Part shown: positions 1 through 6,728 of the stretch, one piece after another
Position numbering within the stretch: position 1 is the first letter of the stretch
Layout: every line of letters begins with the position of its first letter
Assembly (NCBI GenBank): GCA_003232855.1
Contig: QIKC01000095.1
Location: 1 to 7,796, forward strand
Reading direction: 5' to 3'
Length of the DNA stretch: 7,796 bases
DNA from: Verrucomicrobiales bacterium
GTDB taxonomy: Bacteria > Verrucomicrobiota > Verrucomicrobiia > Verrucomicrobiales > DEV007
Program-made: the position numbers and the translations under genes
The notes under the pieces: model-generated
The model's database searches: none
Told to the model about the DNA's origin: nothing
What the model saw: the letters and a program-made list of their open reading frames with translations, nothing else

Positions 1-980
1 GCAGCAACAACGCCTACATCGGCCACGACAATGTCTACCAATTCGAGCCCATTTCCGGTGCGCAGGCATACCAACTCCGCGTCGCAGCCACCTCGGCGGG
101 GGATTGGATTGAAGGTGCGGAAACCTCGCCGGCGCCGGTGGTCATCGACAACACCCACCCGAACTACCCGCTGACCGTCACCACCTTATCCGCGACCGGC
201 TCGCGCTCGTTCCACCTTCTCGAACAGCAGGACATCATCGAGATCGACCGCGAAATCCTGCCCTCTACCGACAGCCGTCTCACATTCCGACAACGTTTCC
301 GATACATGGGCACCGGCACCTATCTCGGTGTCGAAATCGAAACCTCGCCCGGCAACTGGGTCGAAGTCTGGAAGCGCTACGGGCGCCACAGTTTCAACGT
401 CATCGTCGGCGATTGGGATCGCTCGTGGTCGTCGGAATCGATCCCCATCGGCAGCTACGCAGGAGGCACCCTGCGCGTGCGCTTCCGCTACGTCTACCAG
501 TCAGGCGCGGACTGGACCCCTATCCCCAGCGACAACCCGAACGACCTCGGCGCCTTCGTCGACAACGTACGCGTCACCAACAGCTCCGAACTGGTGGGCG
601 AATCCTTCGTCTCGGTGGCGGCGACGGCCACCTCCGTCACTTTCAACCCCGAGGAACCCGGCGAGTTCTGGCTACAACTCAGCCCGCAAGTCGCAGATGA
701 AAGCTTCGGTTTCGGCCCCGAAACCATCGTCTCCGCCGTCACCGGCAGCCCGCCCAGCATGGCGATCAACACCATCGGTATCGACGCCGGCGAATGGTTC
801 TTCATCGAAATCGAAAGCAGCGGCTACCAGTCCTTCACCGTCTCCTCCAGCAGCAACGGAGGCGCCGTCTGGCAGGCCGATACCAGTTTCGTCGAAACGC
901 AGCCCGCCACGGGAAGACGCCGCTTCACGGCACCCCTCAGCGGCCCGCACAAGATCTACCGCGTCACCGCGACGGAATAA
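1..980 (+). CDS. C-terminal part of a large extracellular beta-sandwich protein (5' end outside window)
   Basis: The frame is open from the window edge (first full codon at position 3) to TAA at 978-980, giving about 325 residues with no start codon needed inside the window. The GTG at 138 is only an internal codon. The first residues look like the end of a fibronectin-III-like strand set (ISGAQAYQLRVAA). The middle, roughly codons 60-195, is a jelly-roll-like or MAM-like module. It has alternating hydrophobic strands, many Trp/Tyr/Arg and ends in LGAFVDNVRVTN, a pattern like the xxDDVxV edge strand of such modules in secreted peptidases and adhesins. A further beta-rich segment follows (FWLQLSPQV, then IEIESSGYQSFTVSSSSNGG), and the protein ends KIYRVTATE. 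No catalytic motif, membrane anchor or sorting signal is visible in this part. The exact family is not recognised. A secreted protease, glycosidase or surface protein are all possible. The next gene also encodes an exported protein and starts 58 nt downstream. Confidence 0.8.
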   Translation, partial: SNNAYIGHDNVYQFEPISGAQAYQLRVAATSAGDWIEGAETSPAPVVIDNTHPNYPLTVTTLSATGSRSFHLLEQQDIIEIDREILPSTDSRLTFRQRFRYMGTGTYLGVEIETSPGNWVEVWKRYGRHSFNVIVGDWDRSWSSESIPIGSYAGGTLRVRFRYVYQSGADWTPIPSDNPNDLGAFVDNVRVTNSSELVGESFVSVAATATSVTFNPEEPGEFWLQLSPQVADESFGFGPETIVSAVTGSPPSMAINTIGIDAGEWFFIEIESSGYQSFTVSSSSNGGAVWQADTSFVETQPATGRRRFTAPLSGPHKIYRVTATE

Positions 981-1038
981 CGACGCGCCCGGTCTTCGCC
1001 GTCTTGACAACCCGCCCACTGGCGCTCAGGATTTCCCC

Positions 1039-2382
1039 ATGCTGCGTCACCCTATCCCTCCATCCAAAGTCCTCGCCCTCGCAACCTTCGCCGCGCTTTT
1101 CGCCGCACCGCTCTCCGCCTCGGCTGACGAGTGGCAAAACTGGCGCGGCCCCAACCACAACGGCTCTAGCGAGGCGCTGGCACCACCGTCGAAGTTCAGC
1201 CCCACCGAAAACGTCCGCTGGGCTGCCGACATGCCCGGCGGTGCCGGCTCGACCCCCATCATCGCTGCCGGCAAAGTATTCGTCAGCTCCACCGACGAGG
1301 CGAAAAAGAAACTCGTCGCCCTCGCCTTCGACCTCGCATCTGGCAAGGAGCTGTGGCGCCATCCCGTCGGCGACGGCCTCGCCCAAGACAACCGCAGCAC
1401 CCTCGCCGGCCCATCACCGGTCGCCACCGACAAACACGTCGTCTTCTTTTACGGCACCGGCGACCTCGCAGTGTTCACCCATTCGGGCGAACTGGTATGG
1501 AAGAAAAATATCCAGACCGAATACGGAAGTTTCTACTACATGTGGACCTACTCCAGCAGCCCGATCGTCGTCGGCGACAAGATCATTTTGCAAATATTAC
1601 AACGCGACTCCGCAGTACACGATTTCCAAAAAGACAGCGGCGCCCAGGATTCCTTCCTGCTCGCCCTCGATCTGGCCAGCGGCAAAGAACTCTACAAAGC
1701 AGTGCGCCCGAACAAGGCGGTGGCCGAATCCAAGGAATCCTTCACCACCCCCTTCGTCCACACCCGCGAGGGCAAAACCGAACTCATCGTAGCCGGCGGC
1801 GACTGCCTCACCGGCCACGACTCCGAAACCGGTCGCGAACTCTGGCGCTGGGGAACGTGGAACCCGAAACGCATCGGCCACTGGCGTCTGGTTCCCTCCG
1901 CCGTCACCGGGGATGGGATCGCCCTCATCTGCGCACCAAAACAATCCCCCGTCTACGCCATCAAACTCGGCGGCAAAGGCGAACTACCCGACTCCGCCAT
2001 CGCATGGAGCAGCGACGACAAAACGGTCTCCAGCGACGTCTCCACCCCCCTGTTCTACCGAGGCCGTTTCTACATTCTAAACAGCGACAAAAAATCCATC
2101 GCCTGCATCGTGCCCGCCTCTGGCAAGGTCTTGTGGAACCAAAAGCTCGACTGCAATGGGAAAATCGAAGCCTCGCCAACCGCCGCCGATGGGAAAATCT
2201 ATTTCATCAGTCACCACGGCGAGACCTTCGTGATCGCCGCCGGCGACACCTTCGAACTCCTGCACCGGATCGATATGGGACCCGCGCAGCTCCATCGCCC
2301 TCGCCGACCGCACCCTGATCATCCGCACCGACGAGAAACTGTTCTGCATCGGAGAGTAACTTCCGTCTCAATCCCCACTTGA
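1039..2382 (+). CDS. Secreted PQQ-repeat (BamB-like) beta-propeller protein, 3' end frameshifted
   Basis: The ATG at 1039 is chosen because it begins a clear signal peptide (about residues 1-29, hydrophobic VLALATFAALFAA, cleavage after SASA before DEWQNWRGP). A weak AGGA lies 7 nt upstream. The reading frame is also open upstream to 328, but that part overlaps the previous gene and is not credible. The mature protein starts with the WxNWRGPNHNG motif common in PQQ-like propellers of planctomycetes and verrucomicrobia. Blade signatures follow: DLASGKELWRHP (about 99-109), HSGELVWKK, DLASGKELYKA (about 211-221), DSETGRELWRWG (about 261-272) and PASGKVLWNQKL (about 359-370). The family acts as periplasmic or extracellular propellers; there is no evidence for PQQ binding or enzyme activity here. 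After residue 414 the frame as written gives an Arg/His/Pro-rich tail to TGA at 2380-2382, giving 447 residues. The +1 frame gives the expected ending RSSIALADRTLIIRT...LFCIGE with TAA at 2357-2359, giving 439-440 residues. The gene is therefore a frameshifted copy or carries a sequencing error. Confidence 0.88.
   Translation: MLRHPIPPSKVLALATFAALFAAPLSASADEWQNWRGPNHNGSSEALAPPSKFSPTENVRWAADMPGGAGSTPIIAAGKVFVSSTDEAKKKLVALAFDLASGKELWRHPVGDGLAQDNRSTLAGPSPVATDKHVVFFYGTGDLAVFTHSGELVWKKNIQTEYGSFYYMWTYSSSPIVVGDKIILQILQRDSAVHDFQKDSGAQDSFLLALDLASGKELYKAVRPNKAVAESKESFTTPFVHTREGKTELIVAGGDCLTGHDSETGRELWRWGTWNPKRIGHWRLVPSAVTGDGIALICAPKQSPVYAIKLGGKGELPDSAIAWSSDDKTVSSDVSTPLFYRGRFYILNSDKKSIACIVPASGKVLWNQKLDCNGKIEASPTAADGKIYFISHHGETFVIAAGDTFELLHRIDMGPAQLHRPRRPHPDHPHRRETVLHRRVTSVSIPT
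2275..2290 (+). other. Frameshift site in the PQQ-propeller gene
   Basis: Frame 1 reads ATG GGA CCC GCG CAG. Switching one base forward within this stretch gives CGC AGC TCC ATC GCC, and then an uninterrupted, family-like final strand ending CIGE at a TAA (2357-2359). The shift needs one extra base in the present sequence (for example GGG for GG at 2277-2279) or two missing bases (for example GGAGAC shortened to GGAC, which would restore MGDPRSS). The sequence alone cannot decide between an assembly or sequencing error, a true mutation and recoding at CCC-G. Confidence 0.75.
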
Positions 2383-2415
2383 GCCCGAGCGTTCCCCCGC
2401 TACCTTCCCGCACTT

Positions 2416-3732
2416 ATGAAAATTTCCATTATCGGTTCCGGCTACGTCGGACTCACCAGCGGCACCTGCTTTGCCGAAGTCGGCCACGAGGTGATTTGCG
2501 TCGACAACAACCCGGACAAGATCAAATCCCTGCTCGCCGGGAAAATTCCCATCTACGAGCCCGGCCTCGAAGACCTCATCAAGAGCAACGTCGCCGCCGG
2601 TCGGCTCAAGTTTACCACCAGCACCGAGGAAGGCGTCGACCATGGCGACATCGTGTTCATCGCCGTGCCCACCCCGCCGCAGCCTGACGGCAGCGTCGAC
2701 CTCAGCTTTATCGAGAAAGTCGCGCGAGAAATCGCCGCCGTAATTAAAGACTACAAAGTCATCGTCGACAAAAGCACCGTGCCAGTCAAAACCGGCGAAA
2801 AAGTCGCCGACACCGTCCGCCGCTACGCCGCGGAAGGCGCAGAGTTCGACGTCGTCAGTAACCCCGAGTTCCTGCGCGAAGGCTGCGCCGTCGACGACCT
2901 CATGCACCCCGACCGCATCGTCATCGGCGCCAACAGCGACCGCGCGCTCGGCCTCATGCAAAAACTCTACGAGCCCTTCGTCGCCCCCGTCCTCGTCACC
3001 GACATCAACAGCGCCGAACTCATCAAACACGCCGCCAACTCCTTCCTCGCCCTCAAAATTTCCTACATCAACGCCGTCGCCGCCATCTGCGAGAAAACCG
3101 GCGCCGACGTCGAGAAAGTCGCCGAAGGCATCGGCGCCGACAAACGCATCGGCCGCCACTTCCTCAACGCCGGCATCGGCTACGGCGGTTCCTGCTTCCC
3201 GAAAGACATCGCCGCCTTCATCGCCATCAGCGACCAGCTCGGCGTCCCCTTCGAACTGCTCAAAGAAGTCGAGCTGATCAACTCCCGCCAGCTCGACCGC
3301 TTCGTCGATACCATCCGCGAAAAACTCTGGGTCTTGCAGGAGAAAAAAATCGCCCTCTGGGGACTCAGCTTCAAACCCGATACCGACGACACCCGCGAAT
3401 CCGTCGCCATCAAGCTCGCCGAAAAACTCATCGCCGAGGGCGCCGAAGTCACCGCCTACGACCCGAAGGGCATGGAGGGCGCACGCCGCCACCCGATCGG
3501 CGACAAACTCAACTACGCCGACTCCGCTCTCGCCGCCACCGAAGGCGCCGACGCACTGGTCATCGCCACCGATTGGCCAGAGTTCGCCGTCGTCGATTTC
3601 GACAAAGTGAAAGCGCAAATGGCCACGCCGCTCATCTTCGACGGGCGCAACCAACTCGACCCCGAGACCATGCGCGGCCACGGCTTCACCTACCACGGCA
3701 TCGGTCGCGGTACCGGGGAGGCACCCGCCTAA
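2416..3732 (+). CDS. ugd: UDP-glucose 6-dehydrogenase
   Basis: This cytoplasmic enzyme oxidises UDP-glucose to UDP-glucuronate with two NAD+, supplying uronic acid precursors for exopolysaccharide, capsule or lipopolysaccharide. The 438 residues match the usual bacterial length. The N-terminal Rossmann fold starts at once (MKISIIGSGYVGLTS, GxGYVG at 8-13), with the acidic NAD-binding end D30 in VICVDNN. The family motifs appear in order: VPTPP at 84-88, DKSTVPVKTG around 118-127, NPEFLREG at 149-156, ELIKHAANSF with K204 and N208, GYGGSCFPKD with the catalytic Cys260 and Asp264, and the C-terminal UDP-binding GLSFKPDTDDTRES. All key residues are present. No Shine-Dalgarno sequence precedes the ATG; the upstream bases are C/T-rich. 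It lies 56 nt after the in-frame stop of the propeller gene and 2 nt before the rsmB start. Codons are strongly C-ending. Identification is firm; the polymer it serves is unknown. Confidence 0.97.
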   Translation: MKISIIGSGYVGLTSGTCFAEVGHEVICVDNNPDKIKSLLAGKIPIYEPGLEDLIKSNVAAGRLKFTTSTEEGVDHGDIVFIAVPTPPQPDGSVDLSFIEKVAREIAAVIKDYKVIVDKSTVPVKTGEKVADTVRRYAAEGAEFDVVSNPEFLREGCAVDDLMHPDRIVIGANSDRALGLMQKLYEPFVAPVLVTDINSAELIKHAANSFLALKISYINAVAAICEKTGADVEKVAEGIGADKRIGRHFLNAGIGYGGSCFPKDIAAFIAISDQLGVPFELLKEVELINSRQLDRFVDTIREKLWVLQEKKIALWGLSFKPDTDDTRESVAIKLAEKLIAEGAEVTAYDPKGMEGARRHPIGDKLNYADSALAATEGADALVIATDWPEFAVVDFDKVKAQMATPLIFDGRNQLDPETMRGHGFTYHGIGRGTGEAPA

Positions 3733-3734
3733 CA

Positions 3735-4988
3735 GTGGCAGGGAAACACGCCCGCCGCGTCTGCGCCGGTATCCTCCGCGAATGGCAGGAAACCAGCTCC
3801 TTCATCGACGCCATCCTCGACCGCCACTGCACCAAGGCCGGCCTCGACTCCCGCGACCGCGCCTTCGTACAAAACGTCACCATCGGCGTGGTGAAAAACC
3901 TCGCCCTGCTCGACTCGTGGATCGACGAACTGCGTAAGGGCAAGCTCGGCGCCGAAGAGCAGCGACTACTGGAGATCGGCCTCTACCAAGTCCTGCTAAT
4001 GCGCGTGCCCGATCACGCCGCCGTCAACGAAACCGTCGCCCTCGCCCGCCCACGCGCCCGCCCACTCATCAACGCCGTCCTGCGCCGCGCCATCCGCGAG
4101 CGCGAGGCGCTGCTCGCCAGCGCCGCCTCCCTCCCCGCCGCCGACCGCCACTCCATCCCCGACCACCTCTTCGAAAGCTGGCTAGAGGCCTTCGGCAGCC
4201 CCGAGGCCGAACGCATCGCCGCGCTCATCAACGACAGCCCGCCGCTCTGCGTACGCTCCAACCCCTTGCAAGGCGGGCTCACCGACGACGACCTCACCCG
4301 CGCCGCCGCCACCCCGCTCAGCAGCCACCCCGGCTTCTACCGCGTCGACCAGCTCCCGCTCGACGCCCTCGCCGCCGGCCGCTGCTACGCCCAAGATCCC
4401 TCCACCGCCGCCGCCCCAGCCCTGCTCGACCCACAGCCCGGCGAGCGCGTGCTCGACGCCTGTGCCGCCCCCGGCGGCAAGACCGCCATCCTCGCCACCG
4501 CCATGGAAAATCGCGGTGAGATCGTCGCCATGGACATCTCCGAAACCCGCGCCGAACGCCTGCGCGGCAACCTCGAACGCCTCGGCGTAAGCATCGCCCA
4601 GATCGAGGTCGCCGATCTACTCGCCGAGCCCACCCCCGCCGCACTCTTCGACCGCATCCTACTCGACGCCCCCTGCTCCAACACCGGCGTGCTGCGCCGC
4701 CGCGCCGACGCCCGCTGGCGCCTCGCCCCCGGCTTCGCCACCGAACTCGCCACCCTACAACTACGCATGGCCACCGCCGTCCTGCCCCTGCTCAAACCCG
4801 GCGGCCGCCTCGTTTACAGCACTTGTAGCATCGCCCCCGAAGAAAACGCCGACCTCGTCGCCGCCATCCTCGCCACCGACCCCGACCTCGCCAAAGTCGG
4901 CGAAACCTCCCTCATGCCGACCGCCGACCACGATGGCGCCTACGCCGCCGCCATCGAAAAACGTGGCGAGGCAACCAATTCCCAGTAA
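3735..4988 (+). CDS. rsmB: 16S rRNA (cytosine967-C5)-methyltransferase RsmB
   Basis: The protein methylates C5 of cytosine 967 (E. coli numbering) of 16S rRNA using S-adenosylmethionine. The start is GTG at 3735, 2 nt after the ugd stop. It gives MAGKHARRVCAGIL, the expected beginning of the N-terminal NusB-like RNA-binding domain (about residues 1-140, with RAFVQNVTIGVVKN and INAVLRRA). The ATG of the longer open frame (3573) lies inside ugd and is rejected. A GGGGAGG at 3715-3721 inside ugd ends 13 nt before the GTG, which is far for a ribosome binding site but possible. The C-terminal Rossmann methyltransferase shows motif I DACAAPGGKT (D241), motif IV DAPCSNTGVLRRR with Cys314 and motif VI YSTCSIAPEEN with the nucleophile Cys364. 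These are the two cysteines typical of m5C RNA methyltransferases. The length of 417 residues is near the usual 420-450. Codons are extremely C-rich. An NSUN/RsmF-type relative is unlikely because the NusB-like domain is present. Confidence 0.95.
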   Translation: MAGKHARRVCAGILREWQETSSFIDAILDRHCTKAGLDSRDRAFVQNVTIGVVKNLALLDSWIDELRKGKLGAEEQRLLEIGLYQVLLMRVPDHAAVNETVALARPRARPLINAVLRRAIREREALLASAASLPAADRHSIPDHLFESWLEAFGSPEAERIAALINDSPPLCVRSNPLQGGLTDDDLTRAAATPLSSHPGFYRVDQLPLDALAAGRCYAQDPSTAAAPALLDPQPGERVLDACAAPGGKTAILATAMENRGEIVAMDISETRAERLRGNLERLGVSIAQIEVADLLAEPTPAALFDRILLDAPCSNTGVLRRRADARWRLAPGFATELATLQLRMATAVLPLLKPGGRLVYSTCSIAPEENADLVAAILATDPDLAKVGETSLMPTADHDGAYAAAIEKRGEATNSQ

Positions 4989-4997
4989 TCTACCAAG

Positions 4998-5141
4998 ATG
5001 CTAGGTACCCTCTACCGCCTATTTTCCGGAGTCGTCATCGTCGCAACCCTCCTCACCGCCCTCATCTACATCTGGGGCATCAACCTCACCACCGTCTACG
5101 AACGCAAAGCGCCCTCCACCGACCCACACTCTGAAATCTAA
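4998..5141 (+). CDS. Small single-pass membrane protein, 47 residues, unknown function
   Basis: An ATG at 4998, 9 nt after the rsmB stop, opens 47 codons ending at TAA 5139-5141, only 3 nt before the next start codon. The product begins MLGTLYRLFSG, has a strongly hydrophobic helix at about residues 8-30 (GVVIVATLLTALIYIWG) and ends in a short polar tail rich in charged residues and Pro (YERKAPSTDPHSEI). The gene fills the gap between two clear genes almost exactly, and its codons show the local C-ending bias (ACC, CTC, ATC, GCC), which supports real translation. A lone Arg7 before the helix and a polar C-terminus suggest a type of N-in membrane anchor, though topology is uncertain. No family is recognised. 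It could be an uncleaved signal anchor or a small accessory subunit of a membrane complex. Confidence 0.72.
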   Translation: MLGTLYRLFSGVVIVATLLTALIYIWGINLTTVYERKAPSTDPHSEI

Positions 5142-5144
5142 AAC

Positions 5145-6083
5145 ATGAAATACCTTTCGATCCTCTTCCTCGCCACCCTCATCGGCAGCGCCTCCGCCGC
5201 CGACGAGACCATCAAGCTCACCAAGTCAGACTCCGCCGTCAAAGTGGAAATCGGCGGCCAACCGTTCACCACCTACCTGTTCGGCAAAGAGCGCACCAAG
5301 CCGGTTCTCTACCCGATCGCCGGCCCCGGCGGCAAGCACATGGTGCGCGACTACCCGTTCAAGAAAGACCGCGTCGGCGAGGCCCACGACCACCCGCACC
5401 ACGAATCGCTCTGGTACACCCATGGCTCCGTCAACGGCATCAGCTTCTGGCATGTCGGTGACAAGACCGGCAGCATCCGCCACCGCGAATTCATCGCCGC
5501 CGCAGACGACGAAATCGCCGCCGAGAACGACTGGATCGACCACGAAGGTAAAATCGTCTGCTCCGACACCACCCGCATCAAATTCTTCGCCACCCCCGAC
5601 GGCGGTCGCGGTATCGACTACCAAGTCACCCTGCACGCCAGCAACGGCGACGTCACCTTCGGCGATACCAAAGAAGGCTCGATGGGAATCCGCACCCACC
5701 CGGCTCTGCGGTTAAGTGGCGAAGTCGCCACCGGCCAGGCCATCAACAACGATGGCCTGCGCGACAAAACCCTCTGGGGCAAGCCCGCAAAGTGGCTCTA
5801 CTACTGGGGACAAATCGATGGCGACACCGTCGGAATCGGCATCTTCGATCACCCCTCAAACCCCCGCCACCCCACGACATGGCACGCGCGCCACTACGGC
5901 CTCATCGCCGCCAACCCCTTCGGCCACCACGACTTCATGAAAAAGGAAAAAGGCGCCGGTGACATGCTGATCAAAAACGGCGAAAGCGTCACCTTCCGCT
6001 ACGCCTTCGTCTTCCTCAACGGTGATCCCGACCAATCAAAAGTCACAGAAATCTATAAAACCTGGTCAACCAAGGGCTCATAA
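5145..6083 (+). CDS. Secreted DUF6807 family protein (family formerly labelled PmoA)
   Basis: The 312-residue protein starts with a clear Sec signal peptide, MKYLSILFLATLIGSASA, with likely cleavage after residue 18. The mature part shows the features I recall for the DUF6807 family (Pfam PF14100): KVEIGGQPFTTYLFG near the start, KPVLYPIAGPGGKHMVRDYP, then the His-rich DHPHHESLWYTHG (82-94), GISFWHV, and later MGIRTHPALRL and a FDHPSNPRHPTTWHAR stretch. The repeated HP and HH motifs could form a metal or ligand site, which is inference. The old family label of methane oxygenase PmoA is misleading: this is not particulate methane monooxygenase. The protein is soluble and exported, and in other genomes the family often lies near sugar-degrading genes. 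Function is unknown. The start is 3 nt after the small membrane protein gene, with no visible Shine-Dalgarno motif. Confidence 0.88.
   Translation: MKYLSILFLATLIGSASAADETIKLTKSDSAVKVEIGGQPFTTYLFGKERTKPVLYPIAGPGGKHMVRDYPFKKDRVGEAHDHPHHESLWYTHGSVNGISFWHVGDKTGSIRHREFIAAADDEIAAENDWIDHEGKIVCSDTTRIKFFATPDGGRGIDYQVTLHASNGDVTFGDTKEGSMGIRTHPALRLSGEVATGQAINNDGLRDKTLWGKPAKWLYYWGQIDGDTVGIGIFDHPSNPRHPTTWHARHYGLIAANPFGHHDFMKKEKGAGDMLIKNGESVTFRYAFVFLNGDPDQSKVTEIYKTWSTKGS
6050..6062 (+). promoter_or_regulatory. Possible -10-like AT-rich box ahead of ribE
   Basis: Near the 3' end of the DUF6807 gene, an AT-rich stretch contains TATAAA (6054-6059), five of six matches to a sigma-70 -10 box. It stands out in otherwise GC-rich sequence about 47 nt before the ribE start. 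No good -35 hexamer is found 16-18 nt upstream. The call is suggested partly by the codon-usage change at ribE, which would fit a separately expressed unit. It is weak. Confidence 0.2.
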
Positions 6084-6105
6084 GGAAAATCCTTTTTCCC
6101 ACCCC

Positions 6106-6720
6106 ATGTTTACCGGCCTTGTCGAATCCACTGGCAGCGTCCGCTCGCTCGCACGCAGCGCAACAGGGGCGCAGCTGCAACTCGCCATTCCCTTCGCCGG
6201 CGAACTGGCACTAGGCGATAGCGTGGCGATCAACGGCTGCTGCCTGACGGTGGCGACGCTAACGGACGACGGCGCCGTGTTCGACCTACTGGCGCAAACG
6301 CTGCGCGTCACCGGGCTCGACGATTTGGCAGAGGGCTCCACGGTGAATCTGGAACGCGCACTGCGCGCAGACGCGCGACTGGACGGACATTTTGTCCAAG
6401 GGCACGTCGATACGGTAGCGAAAATCGCCGCACTGGAGGCGGTCGGCGGCGACTACCGTTTCACGGTGGCGCTGCCGCCGGAATTTGCTCGCTACCTGAT
6501 CCCAAAAGGCTCGATCGCAGTGGACGGCATCAGTTTGACAGCGGCCGAAGTCGATGACGCCGCAGGCTGTTTCACCTGCTGGATCACGCCACATACCTAC
6601 ACGGCGACCAACCTGCACAAACGCTCGGCGGGCGAGCGGGTGAACCTGGAATTCGATTTACTAGCAAAACATTTGGAGCGGCTGAGCCAATCTTTGGTGC
6701 CCGCGAATGAACGCGAATGA
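6106..6720 (+). CDS. ribE: Riboflavin synthase, alpha chain
   Basis: This cytoplasmic enzyme dismutates two 6,7-dimethyl-8-ribityllumazine molecules to riboflavin and a pyrimidinedione, the last step of riboflavin synthesis. The 204 residues show the duplicated lumazine-binding domains. Domain 1 starts with the invariant MFTGLVES and contains AINGCCLTV (42-50). Domain 2 starts at GHFVQGHVDTV (94-104), contains VDGISLT (139-145) and ends VNLEFDLLAKHLERL. The family usually ends near LLAKYxER; here a short tail, SQSLVPANERE, follows, and its last codons lie in a 10-bp tandem repeat. The ATG at 6106 is fixed by the conserved N-terminus. An AAGGA (6082-6086) is about 20 nt upstream, too far to be a normal ribosome binding site. 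Codon choice differs sharply from the genes upstream: only 6 of 29 alanine codons are GCC by hand count, with GCG and GCA dominating. No FMN riboswitch can fit in the 22-nt gap. Confidence 0.95.
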   Translation: MFTGLVESTGSVRSLARSATGAQLQLAIPFAGELALGDSVAINGCCLTVATLTDDGAVFDLLAQTLRVTGLDDLAEGSTVNLERALRADARLDGHFVQGHVDTVAKIAALEAVGGDYRFTVALPPEFARYLIPKGSIAVDGISLTAAEVDDAAGCFTCWITPHTYTATNLHKRSAGERVNLEFDLLAKHLERLSQSLVPANERE

Positions 6721-6728
6721 ACGCGAAT
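6701..6728. repeat. Tandem 10-bp repeat across the ribE/lipoprotein junction
   Basis: The unit ACGCGAATGA occurs as CCGCGAATGA (6701-6710), ACGCGAATGA (6711-6720) and ACGCGAAT (6721-6728), 2.8 nearly perfect copies. It encodes the ribE C-terminal residues NERE, its TGA stop, and the overlapping first ATG of the next gene. In reverse complement it reads ATTCGCGTTCATTCGCG. I recall similar short motifs scattered between genes in verrucomicrobial and planctomycete genomes, where spurious ORFs give IRVHSR-like peptides. That is memory, not a search. It is probably a dispersed intergenic repeat. Confidence 0.75.

Noticed and set aside
1004..1009. TTGACA, a perfect -35 hexamer before the propeller gene
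   Set aside because: No acceptable -10 box 16-18 nt downstream (CAGGAT is the best), and it would place the transcription start at or past the ATG.
328..1038. Upstream extension of the propeller frame into the first gene
   Set aside because: Low-complexity Ser/Pro/Arg sequence overlapping a better frame; the signal peptide starts at 1039.
1353..2318. 321-codon plus-strand frame inside the propeller gene
   Set aside because: Arg/His/Pro-rich out-of-frame shadow of the PQQ gene; no motifs.
2368..3696. 442-codon open frame antisense to the whole ugd gene
   Set aside because: Its composition (Gly, Ala, Val, Asp, Glu repeats) is what the complement of C-ending codons gives; it has no domain features, while ugd on the plus strand is unmistakable.
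6082..6097. AAGGA-AAA-TCCTT hairpin followed by T residues before ribE, as a terminator
   Set aside because: The stem is only 5 bp and AT-rich, with a short T run; too weak to call, though it could hide the only SD-like AAGGA.
6084..6105. FMN riboswitch ahead of ribE
   Set aside because: Only 22 nt separate the genes, and no RFN-type conserved elements are seen in or just before the gap.
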